From: an uncultured Eubacteriales bacterium
GTDB taxonomy: Bacteria; Bacillota; Clostridia; Monoglobales; Monoglobaceae
Direction of reading: 5' to 3'
Assembly: GCA_900545865.1 (NCBI GenBank)
Contig: URAN01000057.1
Coordinates: 1 to 18,971 of the forward strand
DNA: 18,971 nucleotides
Below are positions 10,101-17,240 of this stretch, piece by piece (position 1 is the stretch's first letter; every line of letters starts with the position of its first letter). The position numbers and the translations under genes are program-made. The notes beneath the pieces are model-generated. The model was not told the DNA's origin and did not search any database. It saw nothing but the letters and a program-made list of their open reading frames with translations.

Positions 10101-10425
10101 TGTCAAATGAAAAGCTTCCAAGCACATCGCCGCTTTTGTCAAGCGCAAAGGCTCGCGTAACGGGCTGAGAATGTTCCGAAACCTCATTGTTCTTGTTTAC
10201 GGAGCTTTGAATTTTCAAAGCGTCGCCGTCTTTTGAAACGGCGTTTGCGTTATTGGTAAAAAATCCCGTATCTGTTGCACGATATTTCACAATATCGTTT
10301 ATCGATTTGTCCGAAAGCCGACCGTCCGACGCAAAAGCCGCCGTACCGCCAAGGCTTGTTACCGCTATTATCGCCGAAAGCGATAAACCCAACAATTTTT
10401 TAAATACGTTTTTTGTGTTAATCAT
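7105..10425 (-). CDS. large secreted protein with three LamG-like jelly-roll modules and Ig-like domains
   Basis: 1106 aa. The signal peptide is about 1-32 (cleavage near AAFAS). Three concanavalin/LamG-like beta-sandwich modules are suggested at about 35-243, 349-590 and 598-864. The last two end in a strand of the form DNI-x-V (581-586, 856-861), as does the LamG-like module of the neighbouring glycosidase. An Ig-like domain resembling Big_5 (SbsA type) covers about 247-340, a second about 870-975, and a beta-rich C-terminal domain about 980-1103 with the motif LWNGMTAMQP. No glycosidase or lyase catalytic motif is evident, so glycan binding is more likely than cleavage, though jelly-roll hydrolases or lyases cannot be excluded. 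There is no SLH or LPXTG anchor. The start has AGGAG eight bases upstream. It follows a 248-bp gap and may have its own promoter. Confidence 0.78.
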   Translation of the reverse strand: MINTKNVFKKLLGLSLSAIIAVTSLGGTAAFASDGRLSDKSINDIVKYRATDTGFFTNNANAVSKDGDALKIQSSVNKNNEVSEHSQPVTRAFALDKSGDVLGSFSFDIKAGENNTNQHSLLFAFRNPDDPNSDIKPVFFIIGENGFLGSQTNPGWTYNPTDIVQQYTKGQYYKIGIVFNKDYTYDIYVDGTKLGRGVISAENQRAKLDAMTNIDFMIAVHDNTKNADNRATFYMKDIMWQVGGGTLVAETEKSEYVSGDTAAVKFSAPIMNKDEVSKVKLFESATGAEQSAAAVFDGDNVNVTLPNNLKSGREYRIELPEFKDCFGNTLTNDNVYFNVAASSGSHEVIDFFESFESMGSGTKAKPNGWNRSNRGEANEGFSEKADNNGNAVLKLGHDGSAATGNPWRFVTMWYDLGTTFTTGKLTMSYDIAPSVVNPGNWQSDTLYDSTAFFFYALSSMPDNADQALGGGAVLSGQLGSKLGGAKTKASPTNENKSDTDSKWATGLEVTDGNLNTWHSVKMVLDLDNYIYEYYFDGKLINTSTTLFDDVYDVSDYSKIKDGIRGIGLGTSQYAKKSEQLIDNIKVSHSTNKALGESVDDFSEDWSGYTYHAWTADDQWTQKVGCHSIRPANWGHRSYGWEGAALSEPVADENGNIAMKMGLCSDKEWGAPELYHPLNEKYTSGIITVDYDVKAERIVSDSDEDYSALTYSNKSLNAFNFTIYSEKFDDTQMGLKEMADGKKYSYPGSDYMSAKYGRRAFSITNGEMLVNKTSGADAVTSKQISAQTWYSVRHVMDIDNNRIETYIKNNNNYELLGVTPISGFDYTDNNVTYFDHTSIGGIGFAVNEKAYLSDTRLDNISVKYTPFKSSKGISAVRFSDYSGIAYGSASETTTLADTIAISFTDAPDVSNADISLYETANPTKTIGYTGTLSETADNVYIMNLNEFLTANTEYTLKVDGVTCGGEAIEAYTHKITAEKNGELVIEPMKISVNGSVKSDGENYATETLKSGDTVETSVVIINTTGTKHEWAFSSGVYKNKMLNKFDYRMISLDGTSADGKYAKAVCTFNIDDETVKDLTKIRAYLWNGMTAMQPQSASCDLICGAAK

Positions 10426-10454
10426 AGTTTTCTCTCCTTATATAAAATTTTATT

Positions 10455-10483
10455 ATTTTCCCTTAATTATTTTCGTGTGTCAA
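10455..10483 (-). promoter_or_regulatory. possible weak promoter for the jelly-roll gene
   Basis: On the minus strand a perfect TTGACA (10478-10483) lies in an A/T-rich stretch. At 17 nt spacing the -10 box would be GAAAAT (10455-10460), a poor match; AATAAT occurs only at 20 nt. It is 30 to 58 bases upstream of the start codon, which is a reasonable place. The -35 match is good and the -10 is weak, so this is only a candidate. Confidence 0.3.
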
Positions 10484-10552
10484 TTTTGTTATCCATATCA
10501 AAAATAAAATAATTTTTTCGTTGCGGTTGGGATGTGACATACATTCCGTTTG

Positions 10553-10665
10553 GTTGTAGAGGGCGGCTCTCGTCTGCCGACTCGGTCAAATCGCAAAGCG
10601 ATTGCCACCGGCAATCTGCGACCCCGACGCCCCACATTTTCAATTTTCAATTCTGCATTCCATAT
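10553..10665. repeat. structured intergenic repeat element
   Basis: This G/C-rich block stands apart from the A/T-rich DNA beside it. It contains a stem of GATTGCC / GGCAATC (10600-10606, 10610-10616) with a 3-nt loop, extended by TCGCA / TGCGA (10591-10595, 10617-10621) around a 4-nt bulge. An alternative stem AATCGC / GCGATT competes for the same bases. Beyond it lie GCCCCACATT (10629-10638) and AATTCTGCATT (10649-10659), both shared with the repeat by the tRNA. This combination suggests a non-autonomous dispersed element or a conserved structured spacer. It carries no open frame worth calling. Confidence 0.6.
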
Positions 10666-10673
10666 AATTTCCC

Positions 10674-13600
10674 TTATTTCATCAACGGAATCTTTTTGAA
10701 ATACACCGCCGATTTTTCATAACCTATACCGCCGCCGTATTCAAGCCAACCTCGTCGGCCGCTGCCGTCATTATCATTGACAAGCACGCTGAAATTCAAA
10801 TAATCTTTCGGCACATACCCGTTCGCAAAAAGCTCGCTCCACGGGATTTTAAATTCATATGTCGTCACACTTCCGTCCGTTGACGCGCCGAATTCGGTGT
10901 TTTCAAACTTGTTCATCTCGAATCCCTCTTTGTCGCTCATCGGTGACAAATACCTTTGGAACTTCGCCCCGTCATCCATAAGTGCCATCGCGATTTCGGT
11001 TATCTTTGATTCGGTCGTCCGACCGTTCGATACCGAGAACTGAATCGAATCGACCGCCCACACACGTCCGTTCGCATCCGTGCCGCAATGCACATTGTCC
11101 GTCACCCTTGCGCCGAGATAAAAATACTCGCTGTCATACATCGGGTAAATCTCTGCGCTCAAATCCGAAACACCGCCCCAGCCGCTCAACTTTGACTGTG
11201 AAAGCTTGTTTATATATATCGGCGATGTAAAGACCTTCCATTCACCGACATCCATCTTTCCGTCTATTATCGGCGATTTATCCGCCTTGCATATCGCCGC
11301 AAGCTCGCTGTCGGCGGTCTTTGTCATTGTCTGTCCGTCGTTTGTGTTAATCTCTGTTGTCAAGGATATGCTGTCGCCCGTCTCGTCCTCGGGAATAATA
11401 TATCTGAACACCTTTTTTTCGTTCGGCTCAAGACCGCCTATTTCTTTTACAAGCATTTCTTTATTCCCGTTCTTTATCGCAAAGCTTCCGTCCGTTGCCT
11501 TGTCGGGGTTGTTGTTGCGAACGCTTACCACGGCTTGCCACATACCGCTTTTATACGGCGTTATGCTTAGCTTTGTCTCTATCGTGTCTTCATATTTGAC
11601 CTTTATGTTTTCATCAAGATACACGTTCGAGCCGCTCTTTATCACAACCCTCATTCCGTCATAACTGCCGTCTCTGTTATCAAAAGCATACTTTTCGACC
11701 TTGCGGCGGTTGTTTTTTGTCTCAAATTCAATCTTGCCCGAATTATCGCCGCCGTTCGTCACCTTTATATTTTCGCTTGTCTCGGCGGTCACCTCTGCGG
11801 CAATACCGCTGTTGTTCGCCGTGTTAATCACGCCCGAGCTGTTAACCATTGTTGTGACCGAACCGTCACAGTCAAAAATTGGTGTGTCCGCAATGCGAAT
11901 TTCATCGGCCAGCTTATCCGCCGTTATGAATATCGGCGATGTACCAACCCTCATCGTGATATATCCGTCCGCCGCATTAAGCGTCTTTTCGTTTCCGTAT
12001 ATATCATAGACCGCCGCCGAATTCGTACCGAAATCCAGGCTCATCATCTTCTCTGTGCCGACATTCCATATCGCCCAGCACTCCCTGCCGTCTTTCAGCT
12101 TTAATTTATACGTGTACATATCATCGGCAATATCCTCGTTTTGGTTGTCATAAACCTTTTCCGAAAGCTGCTGCGCTCCGCCGCAGAGCTTGTTAAACGC
12201 TGCGGTCGCCATTGCGGCAGGCAAACACTCATACGGAATTTCTTCGTTGGTCGCACCTCTCAAGAATCCGAATCCTGCCTCATATTCTTTGGTCGCGTCT
12301 CTCTTTTGGCAAATGGTATAGAGATAGTGCTTTGCCAAAACATTTTTTGTCATAACAAGCTCGCGCACGGTATAATCTGCCTTTAAATCCTCGTCAACGT
12401 CATAAATCGCGCCGTAACCCGTGGTATATCCGTATTCGGTCGCGTACAATTCCTTGTCGCCGACCCCGTACTTTTCCATTACCTCTTTGACCTTGGTCGC
12501 GCCGCCCAAAACCGACTGTTCGGGATAATAGTTTCCCCATTGCATATACGGGTGTATCGATACCGCGTCAAAGTATTGACCGGGATTGTCGCCGAGCGCC
12601 GCAATCGCCCTGTCGAGCCATTCATAATCGGTGAAACCCGTACAAAAGCCTATAATCTTGCAATCGGGATTGCTCTCTCTCAAACCTGCGGCCGCCGCCT
12701 TTAACACCTCGGCATAAGTCTCGGGCGTTGCGCCTGTGTCTTTTTCCAAAAGACTCCATTCATTGTATACCTCGTATGTACGCTCACTTCCGCCGCCGAT
12801 TAAAGCCGCAAGGTCGCGGCAATAGTTTTTCCAAAGTGCAAGAGCATTCGTTGACTTTAATTGCTCCGCGTTTATCGGCCAGTTCGCGCCGCCCATATAA
12901 CTCGGACCCGGTCCGAGTATCATCAAAAGCTCCAGATTATTCTCGTCCGCCGCATTGACAAAACGCTTCATCTTTTCTCTGAGGCTCGCGTTCGCAGGCG
13001 TTACGCCGTCATTCGCCGTGAGCCACGCCCACGAAAAGTCCTCACGCATAATCGCACCGCCGAGAATGCTTACCGCGTCTATTGTCTCACCTATGCTGCC
13101 AATACCGTGGGTCATCGGGTGAACCGAAAAGCCGACATCGGGGTTCGGCTCTGTCTTTGCAATAACCGAGAACCGTGTAAGAATGCTGTCAACAACCGTT
13201 CCGTTTTTGATAAGCTCGGCATTTATATAATAGAATCCGCACCGTTTGAGCTTGGGATTTATCACAATCGTTCGGCTCTCGTCCGATTTTAACGATACCT
13301 CCCGGTTTTCCTCTGTGTACAAATAATTTTCGCTGTCGCGTATTTCGTATTGAACGGTATAATTTCCGGTGCCGTCCGTATTATTCGCTATATTCAGGTT
13401 CAGCGGCGTGTCGCCCTCGGTCAAAATGTTTCCGAGCTTATCGGTCGTGACCTCAACCGTTGAGCCGACCCGTTTCGGAAAGCCCCACGTCAGGTTATCA
13501 ATCAGGAATTCGCCGCTGCCGTCCGACATCTGCTGTTTTCCGTCCTTATATGAATAATCAGCCTGATAGTTAAAGAAAAGGCTTGTCACTTTAAGGCCAC

Positions 13601-14225
13601 CGTACAGCTTTGAGTTGAACATATCCGATGTGTGAGGGCTGTATGTTCCCCAGTATTCATCATTTAAATAATAGGTCAGGCGCTTTAAATTTCCGTCAAT
13701 CAAAATCTTTATATTATACCACTTATCCGCCTCGTATGAGATTGAATCGGTGTTATCATAATCCGCAGCCGGCCAGCCTGACCGTGACATAAACACAAGC
13801 TTGCCCTGACCCGTGAACATCAAAACCGCATTGCCGCCGTTTTGAGCCGTTATCGAAAAGATAAGAGCGTGGTCGCGCTGTTTGGGGCAAACGTCAAGAC
13901 TCACCAGAGCAACGTTGTTTTTAAAGAACTCCTGTTTTTGTTCTTCCTCGCTGAAATTCTTGAACATCTGGACGGTGTGCGGCACTCCGCCGAGCGAATA
14001 TCCGCCGCCGTCCTTGCCCTCGGCAAGCACACCGCTTCCCGTCATTCCGTCCGCCGCATCGCCCTTTGCGCAATAGACAACGCTTTCAAACTCGGGCGCG
14101 TCGGGGGTTTTATCCCACCGATACGCAAGCGCGTCACCCGATGATGCAAGAATCATTACCGCCGCGGTCAGTATCGCCGCCGTCCGTCTTATTCCGAATT
14201 TAAATCCGTGTTTTTTAAGCTTCAT
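10674..14225 (-). CDS. secreted multidomain clan GH-A glycosidase with LamG-like and CBM9-like modules
   Basis: 1183 aa. Signal peptide about 1-34; LamG-like jelly-roll about 37-250 ending EFLIDNLTWG; beta-sandwich about 255-356; TIM-barrel glycosidase about 362-650; beta-sandwich domains to about 975; then a CBM9-like domain about 977-1181 (PIIDGKMDVGEWK, DSEYFYLGARVTDN, YEFKIPWSEL). The acid/base is probably E489 in YEVYNEW, with nucleophile E597 in YATEYG and H558 in SIHPY between them. This is the strand 4/strand 7 arrangement of retaining clan GH-A enzymes. The motifs are nearest GH39/GH5-type barrels, but I cannot assign a family or substrate. AGGAGG stands eight bases before the start; an out-of-frame ATG seven bases upstream would encode only five codons. 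It lies 17 bp after its shorter paralogue and is translated from the same message. Confidence 0.85.
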   Translation of the reverse strand: MKLKKHGFKFGIRRTAAILTAAVMILASSGDALAYRWDKTPDAPEFESVVYCAKGDAADGMTGSGVLAEGKDGGGYSLGGVPHTVQMFKNFSEEEQKQEFFKNNVALVSLDVCPKQRDHALIFSITAQNGGNAVLMFTGQGKLVFMSRSGWPAADYDNTDSISYEADKWYNIKILIDGNLKRLTYYLNDEYWGTYSPHTSDMFNSKLYGGLKVTSLFFNYQADYSYKDGKQQMSDGSGEFLIDNLTWGFPKRVGSTVEVTTDKLGNILTEGDTPLNLNIANNTDGTGNYTVQYEIRDSENYLYTEENREVSLKSDESRTIVINPKLKRCGFYYINAELIKNGTVVDSILTRFSVIAKTEPNPDVGFSVHPMTHGIGSIGETIDAVSILGGAIMREDFSWAWLTANDGVTPANASLREKMKRFVNAADENNLELLMILGPGPSYMGGANWPINAEQLKSTNALALWKNYCRDLAALIGGGSERTYEVYNEWSLLEKDTGATPETYAEVLKAAAAGLRESNPDCKIIGFCTGFTDYEWLDRAIAALGDNPGQYFDAVSIHPYMQWGNYYPEQSVLGGATKVKEVMEKYGVGDKELYATEYGYTTGYGAIYDVDEDLKADYTVRELVMTKNVLAKHYLYTICQKRDATKEYEAGFGFLRGATNEEIPYECLPAAMATAAFNKLCGGAQQLSEKVYDNQNEDIADDMYTYKLKLKDGRECWAIWNVGTEKMMSLDFGTNSAAVYDIYGNEKTLNAADGYITMRVGTSPIFITADKLADEIRIADTPIFDCDGSVTTMVNSSGVINTANNSGIAAEVTAETSENIKVTNGGDNSGKIEFETKNNRRKVEKYAFDNRDGSYDGMRVVIKSGSNVYLDENIKVKYEDTIETKLSITPYKSGMWQAVVSVRNNNPDKATDGSFAIKNGNKEMLVKEIGGLEPNEKKVFRYIIPEDETGDSISLTTEINTNDGQTMTKTADSELAAICKADKSPIIDGKMDVGEWKVFTSPIYINKLSQSKLSGWGGVSDLSAEIYPMYDSEYFYLGARVTDNVHCGTDANGRVWAVDSIQFSVSNGRTTESKITEIAMALMDDGAKFQRYLSPMSDKEGFEMNKFENTEFGASTDGSVTTYEFKIPWSELFANGYVPKDYLNFSVLVNDNDGSGRRGWLEYGGGIGYEKSAVYFKKIPLMK

Positions 14226-14242
14226 ATTTCATACCTCCTGTA

Positions 14243-16099
14243 TCAGTTCCAAAGCTCAAACAAAAAGAATTTTCCATCGTTTTCCGCCTTTCCGAATCCG
14301 CCTCCGTCTTTGTATGACGTTCCGATTCGGCTCTCTTTATCCTTTAAAATCATCTTCCAAATATCGTTGGAATACGGAAGTCCGTAATCCGTATTGCTCT
14401 CATCCGCAATTTTAAGCCCTTTTAATGAATCCGCTTTTATGTACACGGGCGCATTTCCTATACCGATTGTATAATTGCCGAAATTCGATGTCATTTCGGT
14501 TTCGTTGCCGTATATGTCAAAAACGGTTATCTTTTGGCTGTCCGTATGTATGTTAATATCCTCACTCTTTGAGATGTTCCACACAACGCATATTTCCGAA
14601 TCGCCCGACTTATATTCATAATCATATACATCTTTGCCCGAATTGGTTTTCAGAATCGAATCGGATATGTATTCCGCACTGTTCATTATCTTGTTGTAAG
14701 CCGCAAGAGCAACCCCTGACGGCAATGCGGCATACGGCGTATCGGAATATTGGCTGTCGAAATGGCGTATAAACCCGAATCCCTTTTCATAGCTGTCACT
14801 TGCATACGACTTTGAATAAAGCGTATAAAGATAATGCTTTGACGCAAAACGTCCGTTAATCACAAGGTCGCGTATCGTGTTTGCCGCCTTTTGTTCTTCG
14901 GTTATAACAGACCCGTTTCGCTTGTTTAAGGTTTCTCCGTACTCCGTGGCGTATATCTCTTTGTCACCGATGTTATACTTTTGCATAACGCGTTTTAAAG
15001 CCAAAAGATCGGTGCTGTTCGAGTGCGGTTCTTGTTCGGGATAATCGTTCTTCCAATATACATACGGGTGTACCGATACCGCGTCAAAATATTGACCGGG
15101 GTTTTCGCCCAGCTCGAATAAAACATTTTCAAACCATTCCGTTGTGTCCTTCTCGACACAGAACGCAACAATTTTCGCGTTCGGGTTCGCCGCTCTTATC
15201 GCCTGTGCCGAGGTTTTTAAGACCATTGCGTATGACTTTTCGCTCGCCTGTCTTGTCGGTTTGTTCCTCTGTTGTATCGACCATTCGTTATATACCTCGA
15301 ACGTATCGCATCTGTCACCGAGCCATTCGGCAAGGGTATAACAATAATCATACCAATATTTAAGTGCCTTTGTGTTCTCGGCCGTGCTCTCGGATATTGG
15401 CCAGACTATGCTCTCATCGGTTTCGGTCGGAAACTCGTCGGGTCCCGGTCCGAGAATCGCAAGCGACTTAATGCCGTTTGAGTACATCGTATCGTTAAAG
15501 TTCGTTATCCTGCGCGTTGAATTGTCGGGCGCGGTGCGTATCGAACCGTCATAGTTTTCGACAAAGCACATCGGATAATCGTCTCTTGTTATTCCGCACC
15601 CGAACAGCTTGGAAAAATACGCCGCGTTATCCGCCGTGCCGATTCCGAGCGCGAGAGCGTGCTGTGCAAAGCCGACATTCGGGTTTTGTTCCGCCTTGCA
15701 TATAAGCGAAAACTCACTTTCCGCCGCGGCTTTGACCTCTCCCGAGGATGTAAAGCTTATATTAATGGTATAAATTCCGTATTTATCGAGGGGATCGGCG
15801 ATTTTCACCGCGGTGTTCCCGCTTGACGCCAAAACAGACTTCTCGCCGCTTTTGACCGCCGAGCCGCACGTCACCGTGTATTTTAAAGTTCCGTTTACCG
15901 CGGCATTTGAGGAATTTTTAACCGTTATGTCAAAGTCAAACGATTTTCCGACAAAGATGTTGCCGAGATATTCGCTTTTTATCTCGATTTCAAGCCCGTT
16001 ATCGGCAAATGCATAATCTACGCCGCCCGATAAGGTCAAAATCATAAGCAATATCAGCACCGCCGACAAAACCGTTTTTATATGCCTTAAACCATTCAC
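14243..16099 (-). CDS. secreted clan GH-A glycosidase, short paralogue
   Basis: About 618 aa from a GTG at 16099, which has AAGGTGG eight bases upstream. A GTG four codons earlier (16111) is also open but lacks a clear ribosome site. Either start gives a signal peptide ending near DYAFA. A beta-sandwich domain (about 35-135) precedes the TIM barrel (about 140-440) and a C-terminal beta domain (about 490-560). Catalytic candidates, counted from the 16099 start, are E272 in FEVYNEW and E386 in YATEYG, with H344 in SVHPY. These motifs, plus NPGQYFDAVS and GFGFIRH, line up with the next gene, so the two are tandem paralogues. This copy lacks the LamG-like N-terminus and CBM9-like C-terminus and ends in about 50 residues with no counterpart there. 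It is the first gene of the minus-strand series, beside the regulator. Family and substrate are unassigned. Confidence 0.84.
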   Translation of the reverse strand: MNGLRHIKTVLSAVLILLMILTLSGGVDYAFADNGLEIEIKSEYLGNIFVGKSFDFDITVKNSSNAAVNGTLKYTVTCGSAVKSGEKSVLASSGNTAVKIADPLDKYGIYTINISFTSSGEVKAAAESEFSLICKAEQNPNVGFAQHALALGIGTADNAAYFSKLFGCGITRDDYPMCFVENYDGSIRTAPDNSTRRITNFNDTMYSNGIKSLAILGPGPDEFPTETDESIVWPISESTAENTKALKYWYDYCYTLAEWLGDRCDTFEVYNEWSIQQRNKPTRQASEKSYAMVLKTSAQAIRAANPNAKIVAFCVEKDTTEWFENVLFELGENPGQYFDAVSVHPYVYWKNDYPEQEPHSNSTDLLALKRVMQKYNIGDKEIYATEYGETLNKRNGSVITEEQKAANTIRDLVINGRFASKHYLYTLYSKSYASDSYEKGFGFIRHFDSQYSDTPYAALPSGVALAAYNKIMNSAEYISDSILKTNSGKDVYDYEYKSGDSEICVVWNISKSEDINIHTDSQKITVFDIYGNETEMTSNFGNYTIGIGNAPVYIKADSLKGLKIADESNTDYGLPYSNDIWKMILKDKESRIGTSYKDGGGFGKAENDGKFFLFELWN

Positions 16100-16145
16100 C
16101 TTGCAAGCCACCTTTTTTAAAAAATTTTTATCTATGAGACATTCA

Positions 16146-16172
16146 TTTATGCTATGTATTACATAGCATAAA
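16146..16172. promoter_or_regulatory. 13-bp inverted repeat, candidate operator
   Basis: TTTATGCTATGTA (16146-16158) and its exact complement (16160-16172) flank a single T. The lack of a loop favours a dimeric protein site in DNA over an RNA hairpin. It lies 35-75 bp upstream of the first glycosidase gene and overlaps the neighbouring palindrome by three bases. Confidence 0.6.
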
Positions 16173-16187
16173 GAGGGTACCCTCTTT
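16170..16187. promoter_or_regulatory. 18-bp perfect palindrome, candidate operator
   Basis: AAAGAGGGTACCCTCTTT is a perfect palindrome with no spacer. It abuts the 13-bp inverted repeat in the divergent region. It does not match the catabolite-control (cre) consensus. AraC-family proteins usually bind direct repeats, so a second regulator may act here. It lies just downstream of a possible minus-strand -10 box (TATTAT, 16206-16211) that has no good -35, which would fit a regulated promoter. Confidence 0.6.
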
Positions 16188-16283
16188 CGCTTGGTTTATA
16201 TCTTTATAATATCACTATTTTATATCTAAGTCGTTTCAAAATATATGACATTTATATCAATTTTACAGATTGAAAAATTTGGA

Positions 16284-16312
16284 TTGATTTATTTTGATAA
16301 ATATAGTATAAT
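16284..16312 (+). promoter_or_regulatory. sigma-A promoter for the AraC-family gene
   Basis: TTGATT (16284-16289), a 17-nt spacer and a perfect TATAAT (16307-16312) lie 46 bases before the chosen start codon. The start site would fall near 16319. That argues against the upstream GTG at 16319 as translation start. Confidence 0.78.
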
Positions 16313-16357
16313 ATTTTTGTGCAACATTCTATATTTGTGCTATGGGAGATGAAAAAT

Positions 16358-17185
16358 ATGTCGGATATAAATCAGGTAAATAAATTAAATATGTTTGTCG
16401 ATTCGGGCAAGGGCTTTACTGCGTCAAGGCGATATTCAAGAGCGGAAACATACCCGATGCACCGCCACGAATACTTTGAAATCGAGATAATTTTATCGGG
16501 TTCGGGCACACAGAATCTAAATGGTGAAACATACGAATTAAAGCGCGGAACTTTTTATTTTCTGACAAACACCGACTTTCATGAACTGCATATTGCCGAG
16601 CCGCTTTTGAACTATAACATCTCGTTTAATATGCTGTCCGCACCGCCCGAATTTATGGAGAAAACTCTCTATACCTCTCAAAGAGTTTTCACACCACCGC
16701 CGAACGAGTTTCATCGCCTTTGCCTGTTGGCTGAGCTGCTCGAAAACTCTTGTTCCGACAGGCTCAACGAACCCGATTATACACATATGCTCTTGCTGTG
16801 TCTTTTGGGGCGAATCAGCACGATTTTAGAAAACTCGTCAAAGAACTCGCCGCCCGCTCTGTCGGCAACCGTACAACAGATAATTCTGTACCTGCACGCA
16901 AATTTCCGCAATGACCCGTCAACGGACGAAATCGCGGAATACGCCCAGCTTTCGAAAAATTATATGAGTAACCTTTTTAAAAAGGAAACGGGGATTCCGC
17001 TTGTAAAATATATCTCGAACCTGAAAATCTCGTATGCAAAAAAGCTGTTGACCGTCACAAATATGCCTATCGGCGAAATCTGTTTTGAATCGGGGTATGG
17101 CTCGATTCCGAATTTTATGAAAAGCTTTAAATTAAACACGGGCTATGCGCCCATGCAATACAGAAAGAATTTTAAAGAAATATAA
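16358..17185 (+). CDS. AraC-family transcriptional regulator with cupin sensor domain
   Basis: 275 aa from the ATG at 16358, which has GGGAG nine bases upstream. The frame is open 13 codons further to a GTG at 16319, but that coincides with the predicted transcription start. The N-terminal cupin/AraC-binding domain (about 15-100) holds the metal- or sugar-pocket-like MHRHEYFEIEI (34-44). The C-terminal DNA-binding domain (about 170-272) has the two helix-turn-helix units, DEIAEYAQLSKNYMSNLFKK (190-209) and a second ending FESGYGSIPNFMKSFK, the usual AraC signature. Such proteins mostly activate sugar-use genes on binding a ligand. Divergent placement next to the glycosidase series, whose promoter lacks a good -35 box, makes that series the likely target. 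It converges with the esterase gene, with a hairpin between them. Confidence 0.93.
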   Translation: MSDINQVNKLNMFVDSGKGFTASRRYSRAETYPMHRHEYFEIEIILSGSGTQNLNGETYELKRGTFYFLTNTDFHELHIAEPLLNYNISFNMLSAPPEFMEKTLYTSQRVFTPPPNEFHRLCLLAELLENSCSDRLNEPDYTHMLLLCLLGRISTILENSSKNSPPALSATVQQIILYLHANFRNDPSTDEIAEYAQLSKNYMSNLFKKETGIPLVKYISNLKISYAKKLLTVTNMPIGEICFESGYGSIPNFMKSFKLNTGYAPMQYRKNFKEI

Positions 17186-17192
17186 CGGAAAC

Positions 17193-17216
17193 GTCGGGCG
17201 GTGTGTGCCGCCCGAC
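17193..17216. terminator. hairpin between convergent genes, likely terminator
   Basis: A perfect 9-bp G/C-rich stem, GTCGGGCGG / CCGCCCGAC, with a 6-nt loop lies 8 bases after the regulator's stop and 25 bases after the esterase's stop. Neither strand has an immediate T-run: on the plus strand the run TTTTT comes 14 bases later. The position between convergent genes supports a two-way terminator, although the U-tracts are imperfect. Confidence 0.6.
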
Positions 17217-17240
17217 AAAATAAAATCGGATTTTTAAAGT

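Noticed and set aside
10600..10616. GATTGCC hairpin as a transcription terminator for the long glycosidase gene
   Set aside because: No T-run follows on the minus strand and the stem is short; a repeat element explains it better.
14215..14232. Five-codon open frame (MKYEA) starting between the ribosome site and the long glycosidase start
   Set aside because: Its ATG is one base from the AGGAGG, too close for efficient initiation, so it is probably chance.
313..16099. Cellulosome-like assembly
   Set aside because: I found no dockerin calcium-loop repeats and no recognisable cohesin in any of the secreted proteins.
16170..16187. Catabolite-control (cre) site
   Set aside because: The palindrome centre GGGTACCC lacks the TG...CG...CA pattern of cre sites.
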